NCBI RefSeq assembly: GCF_004331415.1
Contig: NZ_SJOP01000010.1
Span: forward strand, 62,001-126,000
From: Kosakonia quasisacchari
GTDB taxonomy: Bacteria; Pseudomonadota; Gammaproteobacteria; Enterobacterales; Enterobacteriaceae
Reading direction: 5' to 3'
DNA length: 64,000 nucleotides
Part shown: one piece after another, positions 44,238-53,919 of the stretch
Layout of the letters: each line of letters starts with the position of its first letter
How positions within the stretch are numbered: the stretch's first letter is position 1
Notes under the pieces: generated by a model
Databases searched by the model: none
Seen by the model: only the letters and a program-made list of their open reading frames with translations
Told to the model about the DNA's origin: nothing
Position numbers and translations under genes: made by a program

Positions 44238-45622
44238 GCGTGCGCTCCTTGTGGCATAACGGTCAGCAGCGGGTGGTTTGCACCCGTCAGGCGCAATTGG
44301 CCGTGGGTATCGATAATCTGCATCTTCGTTAGCCACTCGGCGAACTCCGGCGCATGTTTCAGCCCCAGCAGACGGCGGGCATAGAGCGCATCGTGGAATG
44401 ATGTGCTCTGGTAATTGAGCATGATGTCATCCGCGCCCGGTACGCCAATCAGAAAAGTCAGCCCGGCGGTGCACAGCAGCGTCAGCAGCGTGTCCATATC
44501 GTCCTGATCCGCTTCCGCGTGGTTGGTGTAGCAGACGTCGCAGCCAATCGGCAGCCCCATCAGTTTGCCGCAGAAGTGATCCTCCAGCCCGGCGCGGATG
44601 ATCTGCTTACCGTCGTAGAGGTATTCCGGGCCGATAAAGCCCACCACGGTGTTCACCAGCAATGGGTTGAAATGCCGGGCCACCGCGTAGGCACGCGCTT
44701 CGCAGGTTTGCTGATCGACACCGTGATGCGCATTGGCGGAGAGACAACTGCCCTGGCCGGTTTCAAAATACATCACGTTGTTGCCCAGCGTGCCGCGCTT
44801 CAGGCTCAGCGCCGCCTCATGCGCCTCCTGCAATAGCGCCATATTGATACCAAAACCGCTGTTAGCGGCTTCCGTTCCCGCCACCGACTGGAACACCAGA
44901 TCAACCGGGGCGCCGCGTTCAATGAGCTGAATGGTATTGGTGACATGGGTCAGCACGCAGGACTGGGTAGGAATGGCAAAGCGATCAATGATGTCTGCCA
45001 TCATGTGGTTGAGCTTTTGCAGCACCGGCAGGCTGTCGCTGGCCGGGTTGATGCCCACCACCGCATCGCCCGCGCCATACAGCAGGCCATCCAGCATACT
45101 GGCGGCAATGCCTTTCAGATCATCGGTCGGGTGGTTGGGCTGCAAACGTACGCTGAGATGGCCGGGCAAGCCAATGGTGTTGCGAAAACGGGTGATCACG
45201 CTGCATTTGCTGGCGGCGAGGATCAAATCCTGGTTACGCATCAGCTTACTGACAGCAGCGGCCATTTCCGGCGTGATCGCCGGTGCAACGTGGCTAAGCG
45301 TGGCGGTATCGGTGCTGTCGGCCAGTAGCCAGTCGCGGAATTCGCCCACCGTCAGATGGGCAATCAGGGCGAACGCGCGGCTATCGTGGGTATCGATAAT
45401 TAAGCGCGTTACTTCATCGTCTTCATACGGGATAAGCGGCGAGGCGAGGATCTCGCGCAGCGGCACATCTGCCAGGGCGATTTTCGCCGCCATCCGCTCT
45501 TCCGCTGTCTGCGCCGCCATCCCGGCCAGCACATCCCCGGATCGCGCCGGGGAGGCTTTTGCCATTAATGTTTTCAGGCTGTCGAACTGATAAGTACGGT
45601 GAGCCAGCGTGGTTTTATACAT
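44234..45622 (-). CDS. eutB: Ethanolamine ammonia-lyase large subunit EutB
   Basis: A 462-residue TIM-barrel heavy chain holding the active site. Conserved stretches include VGFIGPEYLYDGKQIIRAGL and DHFCGKLMGLPIGCDVCYTN. It is 9 bp downstream of the permease gene eat. The operon has no EutA reactivase, alcohol or aldehyde dehydrogenase, or shell genes. Confidence 0.97.
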   Translation of the reverse strand: MYKTTLAHRTYQFDSLKTLMAKASPARSGDVLAGMAAQTAEERMAAKIALADVPLREILASPLIPYEDDEVTRLIIDTHDSRAFALIAHLTVGEFRDWLLADSTDTATLSHVAPAITPEMAAAVSKLMRNQDLILAASKCSVITRFRNTIGLPGHLSVRLQPNHPTDDLKGIAASMLDGLLYGAGDAVVGINPASDSLPVLQKLNHMMADIIDRFAIPTQSCVLTHVTNTIQLIERGAPVDLVFQSVAGTEAANSGFGINMALLQEAHEAALSLKRGTLGNNVMYFETGQGSCLSANAHHGVDQQTCEARAYAVARHFNPLLVNTVVGFIGPEYLYDGKQIIRAGLEDHFCGKLMGLPIGCDVCYTNHAEADQDDMDTLLTLLCTAGLTFLIGVPGADDIMLNYQSTSFHDALYARRLLGLKHAPEFAEWLTKMQIIDTHGQLRLTGANHPLLTVMPQGAHA

Positions 45623-45631
45623 TCCGTCTCC

Positions 45632-47008
45632 TCAGGAGAGCGCCCGCAGTTGCGGATCCATCTCGGCACGTTCACGCGCGTGCGCCGTTTTACGAAACCA
45701 CATATAGCCGCCCAGCATCATCAGCGCGAAGATCAGTGCCAGCAGCGTGTTGTACCAGACCATCGCCACCAGGCAGAGCACCGCCATGCCCAGTGCAAAC
45801 GCGGGCGCGTACGGGAAAAGCGGCGCTTTAAACGGGCGCTCAAGTTCCGGTTCGCTGCGGCGCAGCTTAAACAGCGCGGCCATTGAGGTGATATACATAA
45901 CGATAGCCCCGAAAACGGACATCGTCACAATACAGGCAGTGAGCGGCATGCCGCTGATGGTGACCAGCGAGTCGGAGAAAATCGCCGCAATGCCGACCAC
46001 GCCACCGGCGAGGATCGCCAGATGTGGAGTGCGGGTTTTGCGGTTGAGGTTCGCCAGGCTTGCAGGGAGGTAACCCGCGCGCGCCAGTGAATAGATCTGA
46101 CGTGAGTAACCCATAATGATGCCGTGGAACGACGCCACCAGGCCAAACAAACCAAGCCACACCAACATATGCAGCCAGCCGCTGCTGTTACCGACCACCA
46201 CTTTCATCGCCTGCGGCAGCGGGTCGTTAATGTTCGACAGCGTGCGCCAGTCGCCCACGCCACCGGCAAAAATCATCACGCCAACCGCCAGCACGGTGAG
46301 GGTCAAAATGCCGCCGCCAAGTGCGCGAGGAATGGTGCGTTTCGGATCTTTCGCTTCTTCCGCCGCCATGGACGCGCCTTCAATGGCGAGAAAGAACCAG
46401 ATGGCGAAGGGGATCGCGGCGAACATTCCCGGCAACGCCAGGCTGCTGAAGCTCTCTGCGCCTGCCCAGCCGTTGGCGGTAAAGTTGCCCCACGAGAAGC
46501 CCGGTGCCACCACGCCCATAAACACCAGCAGTTCGAAAATCGCTAGCAGGGTGACAATCAGCTCAAACGTGGCGGCAATGCCGACACCGAGAATGTTCAG
46601 TGCCATAAAGATGAGGTACGCGCCGCAGGCCACCCATTTCGCATCCAGCGACGGGTACTGCACGTTCAGATACGCGCCAATCGCCATCGCAATAGCCGGA
46701 GGCGCGAAAACGAATTCTATTAAGGTGGCAAAACCGGCAATAAACCCGCCCGTTGGCCCAAAAGCCCGGTACGCGTAAGCGAAGGGGCCACCGGCATGGG
46801 GGATTGCGGTGGTCAACTCGGTAAAACTAAAGATAAAGGCGCAATACATTGCGGCAATTAACAGTGCGACAATCAAAAAGCCGAGCGTACCGGCCTGTGA
46901 CCAGCCATAGCTCCAGCCAAAATACTCCCCTGAAATCACCAGCCCGACGGCAATGCCCCACAGACGGAAGCTGCCCAGTGTTCTTTTTAATGTTGTTTGT
47001 GTGCTCAT
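45632..47008 (-). CDS. eat: Ethanolamine permease (APC family)
   Basis: A 458-residue, 12-helix amino-acid-polyamine-cation transporter. The N-terminal RLWGIAVGLVISGEYFGWSY and the central FAIWFFLAIEGASMAAEEAK are typical of ethanolamine permeases associated with eutBC. First gene of the eat-eutB-eutC operon. Confidence 0.93.
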   Translation of the reverse strand: MSTQTTLKRTLGSFRLWGIAVGLVISGEYFGWSYGWSQAGTLGFLIVALLIAAMYCAFIFSFTELTTAIPHAGGPFAYAYRAFGPTGGFIAGFATLIEFVFAPPAIAMAIGAYLNVQYPSLDAKWVACGAYLIFMALNILGVGIAATFELIVTLLAIFELLVFMGVVAPGFSWGNFTANGWAGAESFSSLALPGMFAAIPFAIWFFLAIEGASMAAEEAKDPKRTIPRALGGGILTLTVLAVGVMIFAGGVGDWRTLSNINDPLPQAMKVVVGNSSGWLHMLVWLGLFGLVASFHGIIMGYSRQIYSLARAGYLPASLANLNRKTRTPHLAILAGGVVGIAAIFSDSLVTISGMPLTACIVTMSVFGAIVMYITSMAALFKLRRSEPELERPFKAPLFPYAPAFALGMAVLCLVAMVWYNTLLALIFALMMLGGYMWFRKTAHARERAEMDPQLRALS

Positions 47009-47554
47009 GCTTTTACTGCCTCGCCATTGAATACAGTTAGCAGTGAATGTGCAAAGGCGGTGCCAAAAGATATATTCTTTTATTAATTAATTATTTACAT
47101 GGTTATGACTTTGAGGAAATGTCTGGCTTGCACCGTGGCAGATCGGATTCTGGTGCAGGCTGCCCTGCAATGGTGAAATTGGCGAATGTGCTGATTAAGG
47201 TGAAATTAATTGCCAACAGATTAATAAAAAAAGGCACTAGCCCGGTTTCTGGAAATGTTATAGGGAACAACTGGAAATTTAAATCCGACTATTCTTAACC
47301 CTTTTTTGTCATATCAGGCTTTAATTAAAGCGACTGTGTTTTTATTTAATTTGCGCATTTCACAATAAGTTAACATATTGATTTTACAGCGTCATTTATT
47401 TGATTTTTTGTGAGGCGCAACACATATCATTATCGTAATAGCCTGATGTTAAATCTAATCCGGAATAATGGGTTGACCTGAATTGTCTGGCACTTTAGTT
47501 TGACGCAATAATCTTCAGCCAAACCCAGGATGATATTTAACTAAGGAGGATGTA
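47009..47554. other. Intergenic region before the small ORF
   Basis: About 546 bp, AT-rich in the middle. It should hold the eat promoter and, on the other strand, the promoter of the small gene at 47555. I see no gene with support; an 83-codon open frame at 47047-47298 lacks a ribosome site and resembles nothing. Confidence 0.45.
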
Positions 47555-47644
47555 ATGGCCTGGCGCCCCATTTTATATGTCATTTTTACCGACAACCCTC
47601 GTTTAAATAGCCGACGAGCACAGTTGCGGCTGGTGCATGGCTGA
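47555..47644 (+). CDS. Small protein, 29 residues
   Basis: The ATG follows CTAAGGAGGATGTA, a near-perfect ribosome site, and encodes MAWRPILYVIFTDNPRLNSR plus RAQLRLVHG. An intrinsic terminator starts 14 bp after the stop. A hydrophobic patch near the start and a basic tail are the only features. Function unknown. Confidence 0.6.
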   Translation: MAWRPILYVIFTDNPRLNSRRAQLRLVHG

Positions 47645-47657
47645 CAGGATGCGTAAA

Positions 47658-47686
47658 AAAGCCGTCACGCGTAACGCGACGGCTTT
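47658..47686. terminator. Bidirectional terminator
   Basis: AAAGCCGTC (47658-47666) pairs with GACGGCTTT (47678-47686) with an inner GCG/CGC pairing. Flanking A- and T-runs let it serve both the small gene and the convergent acyltransferase gene. Confidence 0.8.
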
Positions 47687-47707
47687 ACTGTTTTGTGCAG
47701 GTTTACG

Positions 47708-49432
47708 TTATGCCGTTTCTGTTTCCGGCTGCGGCAGATGCGCAGCAATATAGCGCTCGTAGCGGCTTGCTTTCAGGTGCGTTAAATCCACCAGCACCAG
47801 GCCATCCACGCAGTTGTTGAAATCCGGGTCGCAGCCGAAATCAATAAATTGCACGCCGCCTGGCTCACACACTTCGGAATATTGTTTATATAGCGGTGGA
47901 ATGCCGCAACCCAGGTTCCCCAGTAGCGATTTTAGCCGCGTAAGATCTTCGGTGTAGTCGTCGCCGGTAAACTGCGCCAGCACTTCCGGCATGCTAGCAG
48001 GCCATGGGCGGCGCGATGACGCCAGCGGCCAGGTGGCCGGGAACCACAGACGGTAGAACGCCACCAGCAGATCGCGCGCCGCAGGCGGCATGCCACCGGA
48101 AATAGAGACCGGGCCAAACAGGTAGCGATACTGGGGGTATCGCGCCAGATAGGCACCAATACCTGACCACAGATAATCCAGCCCGCGACGACCCCAATAG
48201 CGCGGCTGAATAAAGCTGCGCCCCAGTTCAATGCCGTGGCGCAGCACATCCGCCATGCGATCGTCGTAATGGAACAGGCTGTGGCTATATAGCCCTTCTA
48301 CGCCGCGCATCTCTATTTGCTGCGCTGTCGGCATAAAACGGTAAGCGCCGACAATTTCCAGATCCGCGTCATCCCACAAGATCAGATGCAGGTAATCGTC
48401 GTCATATTTATCCGTATCACGACGTTTACCGCTGCCTTCTCCCACCGCACGGAAGGCGATTTCACGCAGCCGTCCAAGCTCACGCAGTAGCGGCGCATCT
48501 TCCTGCCCTTTACGTTGCCACAGATAGATGACCTTGCCATCAGCGGTGCGACCGAGGCACTCGGCGTTGTTAAGCTCCCGGCGCAGCGTAATGCGCTCTT
48601 CCGGACGTGCGATGGCACACTCGGTTTTGAAGGGGCCGGGCAATCCCTTGCCAAGACGCAGGACATGCTTGCGACACTTATTGGCCAGCTCGCGCGGCGC
48701 GAGTTGCGGCGTGTGCCAGCTGTCCCAGGGAATACGTTCACCGATTTTGATCGGCAGCGCGCTGTCGCGCCGGCGAAACATCTGCTGCATTAGCAGTAAA
48801 AAGGGCAGGGTTTCAGACACCATGGCGCTGGCGTAGAACAGAGCGCTGTTGCGCGCCTCAATCCACATTGGCAGCAGCGGGGTGCGGAATTTGCTGGCCA
48901 GTTTAATAAACCCGGCATGCCAGCTTTTGTCGCGAATGCCTTTGCGCGTCATGCGCGAAACTTCCCCGGCCGGGAAGAAGATCAACACGCCGCCGCCTTG
49001 CAGGTGGTTTTCCATCTGCTGCAATGAAGATTTACGTGTGCGACCACCCATATTATCTACCGGAATAAACAGCGAACTGAGCGGTTCGAGATGCGACAGC
49101 ATGCGGTTGGTGACCACTTTTACATCGCGGCGGACGCGGGAAACAGCGTACATCAGCGCCATCCCGTCGAGCGTGCCTGTCGGGTGGTTGGAAATGATGA
49201 CCAGTGGGCCATGTTCAGGGATTTGTTCAAGGCAGTGAGCGGGGATAGTGCAGCGGATCTGTAAGTGTTCGAGTACTTGTTCCACCATATCCAGCCCTTT
49301 CAGGTGTGGGTGCTGTGCGGCGAACTGCTGAAACTCTTGCTCATAGAGCAGGCGTCTGAGCAGATTTTTTTGCCAGGGTGCTGGCCTGGCCTGTGGCCAG
49401 AGATCCTCTAATACATTGTCGAGACTAAACAT
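47708..49432 (-). CDS. olsF: Bifunctional OlsF-like acyltransferase (PlsC domain plus GNAT domain)
   Basis: A 574-residue fusion. The N-terminal half is a lysophospholipid acyltransferase domain with motif I ISNHPTGTLDG and motif III FFPAGEVSR; the C-terminal half is a hemolysin/OlsB-like acyl-ACP N-acyltransferase domain (ADLEIVGAYRFMPT, GRSFIQPRYWGRRGLDYLWS). This architecture matches OlsF of Serratia, which makes ornithine lipids by N-acylating ornithine and then O-acylating the product. The product here is inferred. Ends at a shared terminator. Confidence 0.8.
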   Translation of the reverse strand: MFSLDNVLEDLWPQARPAPWQKNLLRRLLYEQEFQQFAAQHPHLKGLDMVEQVLEHLQIRCTIPAHCLEQIPEHGPLVIISNHPTGTLDGMALMYAVSRVRRDVKVVTNRMLSHLEPLSSLFIPVDNMGGRTRKSSLQQMENHLQGGGVLIFFPAGEVSRMTRKGIRDKSWHAGFIKLASKFRTPLLPMWIEARNSALFYASAMVSETLPFLLLMQQMFRRRDSALPIKIGERIPWDSWHTPQLAPRELANKCRKHVLRLGKGLPGPFKTECAIARPEERITLRRELNNAECLGRTADGKVIYLWQRKGQEDAPLLRELGRLREIAFRAVGEGSGKRRDTDKYDDDYLHLILWDDADLEIVGAYRFMPTAQQIEMRGVEGLYSHSLFHYDDRMADVLRHGIELGRSFIQPRYWGRRGLDYLWSGIGAYLARYPQYRYLFGPVSISGGMPPAARDLLVAFYRLWFPATWPLASSRRPWPASMPEVLAQFTGDDYTEDLTRLKSLLGNLGCGIPPLYKQYSEVCEPGGVQFIDFGCDPDFNNCVDGLVLVDLTHLKASRYERYIAAHLPQPETETA

Positions 49433-49544
49433 GGTGGTTTCTCCTCCCGTCTTGCCGATGACAGTAAAGGGCGAAGATGACGCTTACATTTCATTACAAT
49501 GAATAAATGACACTTTAAAGACGGGAGGATAATCAGGAGCAAAG

Positions 49545-49572
49545 GCAAAAAAAGCGGGCCAGGCCCGCTTCG
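49545..49572 (-). terminator. Terminator after hemB
   Basis: AAGCGGGCC and AGGCCCGCTT (49552-49570) form a strong hairpin followed on the minus strand by TTTTTTT, directly after the hemB stop. Confidence 0.85.
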
Positions 49573-49573
49573 T

Positions 49574-50545
49574 TCAGAGGATGCCGCGTTCGGCGAGATC
49601 GAGGGCGAAATAACTGAAAATTAAATCCGCGCCTGCGCGTTTAATCGCGCCAAGGCTTTCCAGCACCACTTTGTCTTCATCAATCGCGCCTGCCTGAGCG
49701 GCAAACTTGATCATCGCGTATTCGCCGCTCACCTGATAAGCGCCCAGCGGCAGCTCGGTGCGCTCACGGATATCGCGCAGGATATCAAGATAAGCGCCGG
49801 CCGGTTTCACCATCAGGCAGTCTGCGCCTTCGGCCTGATCGATAAGCGACTCGCGAATCGCTTCACGGCGGTTCATCGGGTGCATCTGGTAGGTTTTACG
49901 ATCGCCTTTCAGCGCCGTGCCCGCTGCTTCGCGGAACGGGCCGTAGAAGGACGAGGCGAACTTAGTCGAATAGGACATGATCGCGGTATCGGTAAAGCCC
50001 GCCGCATCCAGCGCACGGCGAATCGCCTGCACCTGGCCGTCCATCGCTGCCGATGGCGCAATGAAGTCTGCGCCTGCCGCGGCGGCAATCACCGCTTGTT
50101 TACCGAGGTTTACCAGCGTGGCGTCGTTATCCACGCCGTGATCGCACAGCACACCGCAGTGGCCGTGCGAGGTGTATTCACAAAAACAGGTGTCGGACAT
50201 TACCACCATTTCCGGCACTGTCTCTTTGCAGATGCGCGACATCCGCGCCACCAGTCCGTTTTCCTGCCAGGTGTCGCTGCCGGTGTCATCGGTGTGGTGC
50301 GAAATACCAAAGGTCATCACTGAGCGGATCCCAGCGTTGGCGATGCGTTCGATTTCGCGCGCCAGATACTTTTCCGGAATGCGCATCACGCCAGGCATGG
50401 CGGTGATGGCTTTGTAATCGTCGAGCTCTTCTTCAACAAAGATCGGCAACACCAGGTCGTTTTTGCTCAGTGTTGTCTCTTCAAACATGGCGCGCAGCGC
50501 AGGCGATTTGCGCAGGCGGCGAGGGCGAGTAATTAAATCGGTCAT
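49574..50545 (-). CDS. hemB: Delta-aminolevulinic acid dehydratase (porphobilinogen synthase)
   Basis: A 323-residue enzyme condensing two 5-aminolevulinates to porphobilinogen. The zinc-ligand Cys cluster [16 protein letters not shown] and the Schiff-base Lys regions [16 protein letters not shown] and [14 protein letters not shown] are intact. Core gene marking the return to the E. coli order. Confidence 0.98.
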   Translation of the reverse strand: MTDLITRPRRLRKSPALRAMFEETTLSKNDLVLPIFVEEELDDYKAITAMPGVMRIPEKYLAREIERIANAGIRSVMTFGISHHTDDTGSDTWQENGLVARMSRICKETVPEMVVMSDTCFCEYTSHGHCGVLCDHGVDNDATLVNLGKQAVIAAAAGADFIAPSAAMDGQVQAIRRALDAAGFTDTAIMSYSTKFASSFYGPFREAAGTALKGDRKTYQMHPMNRREAIRESLIDQAEGADCLMVKPAGAYLDILRDIRERTELPLGAYQVSGEYAMIKFAAQAGAIDEDKVVLESLGAIKRAGADLIFSYFALDLAERGIL

Positions 50546-50630
50546 GGTATGCCTGATGTTTGTGGAACAGATGGCGGCATTGTAGCCGAAAAGGCGGCGG
50601 GCTGTTTTACCAAAATCGCTGTTAAAAGGG

Positions 50631-50658
50631 GAAGGCAGACGGCAACCCGCCTGCCTTT
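50631..50658 (-). terminator. Terminator after ampH
   Basis: GAAGGCAGACGG pairs with CCGCCTGCCTTT, with one mismatch, 8 bp beyond the ampH stop. Confidence 0.6.
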
Positions 50659-50665
50659 GTCCGCA

Positions 50666-51823
50666 TCAGGAAGCCGGAACCACCAGCGGTTTATTGTTGC
50701 TCAGTTCGCTGACCAGGTCGTTCGCGCCGTCGCTCATGCTGGTAAAGCGCGTCAGCGGTGAACGGGTCATTACCACAAATACGCCAACGTTATGCTGCGG
50801 CACCATTGCCATATAGGTGATAAAACCGCCGCCGCCGCCGGTTTTCTGGATGATCCCTGGGTGGCCATCTTTCGGTGCCATATAGACCCAGCCGAGGCCG
50901 AGCGCGTCGGCTTTGCCGGGCACGTCCATGCCAATCACTTTGGTGAGCTGATTTCGCGGGTAGATCAGCGTTTGCATACGATCGGCCTGGCTGTTGCGGG
51001 TGTAGAAGTCGGAAGAGAGGAACTGCTGCATCCAGCGCATCATATCGCCTGGCGTGGAGTAAACGCCGCCGCTGCCAATTGCCGCAAGTGTGTTATCGCA
51101 CGGGCTGGCCCCTTTTTCCGCTACCATCAGGCGCTTGCACTGATCCGGCGACGGGGTGAAGGTGGTGTCTTTCATCCCCAACGGGCGGGTTATTTGCTCT
51201 TCAAACAACTGCGGATAGGGTTTCCCGGCAGCCTGAGAAAGCGCATCGGCCAGCAGGTCAAATGCCAGGTTGGAGTAAGACGCCTGCGCGCCCGGCGCGG
51301 TTTTTAGCTTCGCAGTGGAAAGCCAGCTCCAGCGCTGCTCGCGCGTTGGCCAGACAAATACCGAACGGTGCGCCGCGCCGCCAGGCTGCTCACGCGGCAG
51401 CGCGCTGGTGTGTGTCGCGAGGTTAACCAGTTTGATCGGCGTACCCTCGTAGGTCGGCACGCGTGTGCCCGGTGGCGCATATTTGCTTAATGGATCGTCG
51501 AGACGCACCCGGCCCTGATCGAGCAGTTTCACCAGCATTTCGCTGGTCATCAGCTTGGAGAGCGACGCAATACGGATAACGGAATCCAGTTGCGGGCGCA
51601 CATTATTGCCCGGACGGGTTTCACCAAAGCTTCTGAACACGCGCTGGTTACCGTCGATAACGACCATCGCCATCCCGGTCGCACCGCTACCGTAATAGAT
51701 GTGATTGGCGTAACGATCGACAATGTCAGAGGCAAATACCGGATCGGGAGATTGTTGCGCCGCACGGGCGCTGGTCATACTCAGCGTGCAGAGCAACGCG
51801 GAGAAAAGCAGACAACGTTTCAA
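50666..51823 (-). CDS. ampH: Penicillin-binding protein AmpH (DD-carboxypeptidase/endopeptidase)
   Basis: A 385-residue class C beta-lactamase-like periplasmic enzyme. Signal MKRCLLFSALLCTLSMTSARA; active-site motifs SLSK, YSN and KTGG are all present. AmpH trims murein and has little beta-lactamase activity. Next to sbmA and yaiW as in E. coli. Confidence 0.95.
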   Translation of the reverse strand: MKRCLLFSALLCTLSMTSARAAQQSPDPVFASDIVDRYANHIYYGSGATGMAMVVIDGNQRVFRSFGETRPGNNVRPQLDSVIRIASLSKLMTSEMLVKLLDQGRVRLDDPLSKYAPPGTRVPTYEGTPIKLVNLATHTSALPREQPGGAAHRSVFVWPTREQRWSWLSTAKLKTAPGAQASYSNLAFDLLADALSQAAGKPYPQLFEEQITRPLGMKDTTFTPSPDQCKRLMVAEKGASPCDNTLAAIGSGGVYSTPGDMMRWMQQFLSSDFYTRNSQADRMQTLIYPRNQLTKVIGMDVPGKADALGLGWVYMAPKDGHPGIIQKTGGGGGFITYMAMVPQHNVGVFVVMTRSPLTRFTSMSDGANDLVSELSNNKPLVVPAS

Positions 51824-52015
51824 CGAAGGGGATCCATATAAGAATGGGAACGATAGAGGGTATTTATACTACCTGGCGTTTCGATGCAAAGCACCAATAA
51901 GCGTATTATTTCGCCCTAATACGTAACGATGGGTAAATATGAAATTTTTTCCCTATGACTTTGGTGCAAGGCGCCTGTGATAACCTCTTCCTTTCCCGCA
52001 CTCAGGAGTCAGGCA

Positions 52016-52549
52016 ATGGCAAGTCAACGGGTAGTGATGGTGGTGGATATGCAAAACGGGGTGTTTGCAACGGAGCGTATTCAGCGTGAGCAATGTGTGG
52101 CGCGCATTAACCAACTGATAGCGGCTGCGGATACGGTGATTTTTATTCAACACGCCGAAGCCGGTGGGCTGGAAGAGGGCAGTGACGGGTTTGCTATTCT
52201 GCCGGAATTGACGCAACCGGTGAACGCGTTGTATGTCACCAAAACCGCCTGCGATGCGTTTTATCACACCACTCTCGAAAGCGTGCTGCACGATCATGAC
52301 ATTCGCGCCTTTGTGATGTGCGGGTGCGCCACGGATTACTGTGTGGATACCACGCTGAAAAACGGGGCCAGCCGTGGTTACGCCATTACGGTCGCGCAAG
52401 ATGCGCACACCACGGCGAATCGCCCGGCGGCGCAGGCCTCGGTTTTGATCGACCACTATAACGAGGTGTGGCGTACGTTAACGGTGCCGGGCAACCCGGT
52501 GTTAGTGAAACCCGTCGAAACAATTCTTCACGAATGGCAAACGAACTAA
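52016..52549 (+). CDS. Isochorismatase-family cysteine hydrolase
   Basis: A 177-residue hydrolase: catalytic Asp in MVVDMQNGVF, Lys in VTKTACDAFY, and Cys in FVMCGCATDYCVDTTLK. Substrate unknown. The start MASQRVVMVVDM at 52016 follows AGGAG. It sits between ampH and sbmA, where E. coli has no gene. A terminator follows. Confidence 0.88.
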   Translation: MASQRVVMVVDMQNGVFATERIQREQCVARINQLIAAADTVIFIQHAEAGGLEEGSDGFAILPELTQPVNALYVTKTACDAFYHTTLESVLHDHDIRAFVMCGCATDYCVDTTLKNGASRGYAITVAQDAHTTANRPAAQASVLIDHYNEVWRTLTVPGNPVLVKPVETILHEWQTN

Positions 52550-52581
52550 GCCGTTAACCTTAGGTCAGATTTAACCAGACG

Positions 52582-52606
52582 GCGCCGCACTTCGCGGCGC
52601 TTTTTT
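52582..52606 (+). terminator. Terminator after the isochorismatase-like gene
   Basis: GCGCCGC (52582-52588) pairs with GCGGCGC (52594-52600) and is followed by six Ts. Confidence 0.85.
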
Positions 52607-52685
52607 GTCGCTGCCCTTTTAGGGGCTTACAAACAGTGATGCACAGCATGTGTCGTAAATAATAAGAAGTGAGCAGGAGAGCATT

Positions 52686-53906
52686 ATGTTTAAGTCCTTC
52701 TTTCCGAAACCAGCGTTGTTCTTTTTGTCGGTATTCATCTGGACCGCCATTACCGTTGTTTTCTGGCAGGCCGGCGGTGAAGCGTGGTTGATGCGTCTTA
52801 CTGGCGCGTCTGCGGATGTGCCGATTAGCGCGGCGCGTTTCTGGAGCCCTGGCTACTTGCTGTTTTATGCCTACTATCTGCTTTGTGTCGGCGTTTTTGC
52901 GCTGTGCTGGTTTACCCTCTCGCCGCATCGCTGGCAGCGCTGGTCGATTCTCGGCACCGCATTAATTATCTTTGTCACCTGGTTTTTGGTCGAAGTGAAT
53001 GTCGCCATTAACGCCTGGTATCAGCCCTTTTACGATCTTATCCAGACCGCGCTCAGTGCGCCGAACAAAGTCAGCATTAGCCAGTTGTACAGCGAGATTG
53101 GCGTGTTTTTGTGGATCGCCCTGATTGCCGTAACGGTGGCGGTGCTCAACAACTTTTTCGTCAGCCATTATGTGTTCCGCTGGCGCACGGCGATGAACGA
53201 ATATTATATGGCGCACTGGGAACATCTGCGCCATATCGAAGGTGCAGCCCAGCGTGTGCAGGAAGACACCATGCGTTTCGCCTCGACGCTCGAAGATATG
53301 GGCACCAGTTTTATTAACGCCATCATGACGCTAATTGCCTTTTTGCCCGTGCTGGTGGCGCTATCACCGCATGTGCAGGAGATACCGGTGGTGGGGCATA
53401 TCGCTTATGGGCTGGTGATTGCTGCCGTGAGCTGGGCATTGCTTGGCACCGTGCTGCTGGCGTTTGTGGGCATCAAGCTGCCTGGGCTAGAGTTTAAAAA
53501 CCAGCGCGTGGAAGCGGCCTACCGTAAAGAGCTGGTGTATGGCGAAGATGATGCCGGTCGCGCCAGGCCGCATACCATCGCGGAGCTCTTCGCTGCGGTG
53601 CGGCGTAACTATTTCCGGCTCTATTTCCACTATATGTATTTCAACATCGCCCGTATCCTGTACATGCAGGTTGATGTGGTGGTTGGCCTGATTGTGCTGT
53701 TCCCGACGATTGCCGCCGGGGCTATCACTTTCGGTCTGATGCGCCAGATAACTAACGTGTTTGAGCAGGTGCGCAGTTCGTTCCAGTATTTGATCTCTTC
53801 CTGGACGACGCTGGTGGAGCTGATGTCTATCTATAAACGTTTACGCAGTTTTGAGCGTGAACTGGATGGGCAAGAGATCCAGCCTGTGCCCCATACTTTT
53901 GGTTAA
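52686..53906 (+). CDS. sbmA: Peptide antibiotic transporter SbmA
   Basis: A 406-residue inner membrane protein of the SbmA/BacA family that imports microcins B17 and J25, bleomycin and proline-rich peptides using the proton gradient. Begins [20 protein letters not shown] and contains the family stretch [20 protein letters not shown]. Followed after 13 bp by yaiW. Confidence 0.97.
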   Translation: MFKSFFPKPALFFLSVFIWTAITVVFWQAGGEAWLMRLTGASADVPISAARFWSPGYLLFYAYYLLCVGVFALCWFTLSPHRWQRWSILGTALIIFVTWFLVEVNVAINAWYQPFYDLIQTALSAPNKVSISQLYSEIGVFLWIALIAVTVAVLNNFFVSHYVFRWRTAMNEYYMAHWEHLRHIEGAAQRVQEDTMRFASTLEDMGTSFINAIMTLIAFLPVLVALSPHVQEIPVVGHIAYGLVIAAVSWALLGTVLLAFVGIKLPGLEFKNQRVEAAYRKELVYGEDDAGRARPHTIAELFAAVRRNYFRLYFHYMYFNIARILYMQVDVVVGLIVLFPTIAAGAITFGLMRQITNVFEQVRSSFQYLISSWTTLVELMSIYKRLRSFERELDGQEIQPVPHTFG

Positions 53907-53919
53907 CACAAGGAACGTT

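Noticed and set aside
47047..47298. 83-codon plus-strand frame upstream of the small gene
   Set aside because: No ribosome site, no family resemblance and unusual composition.
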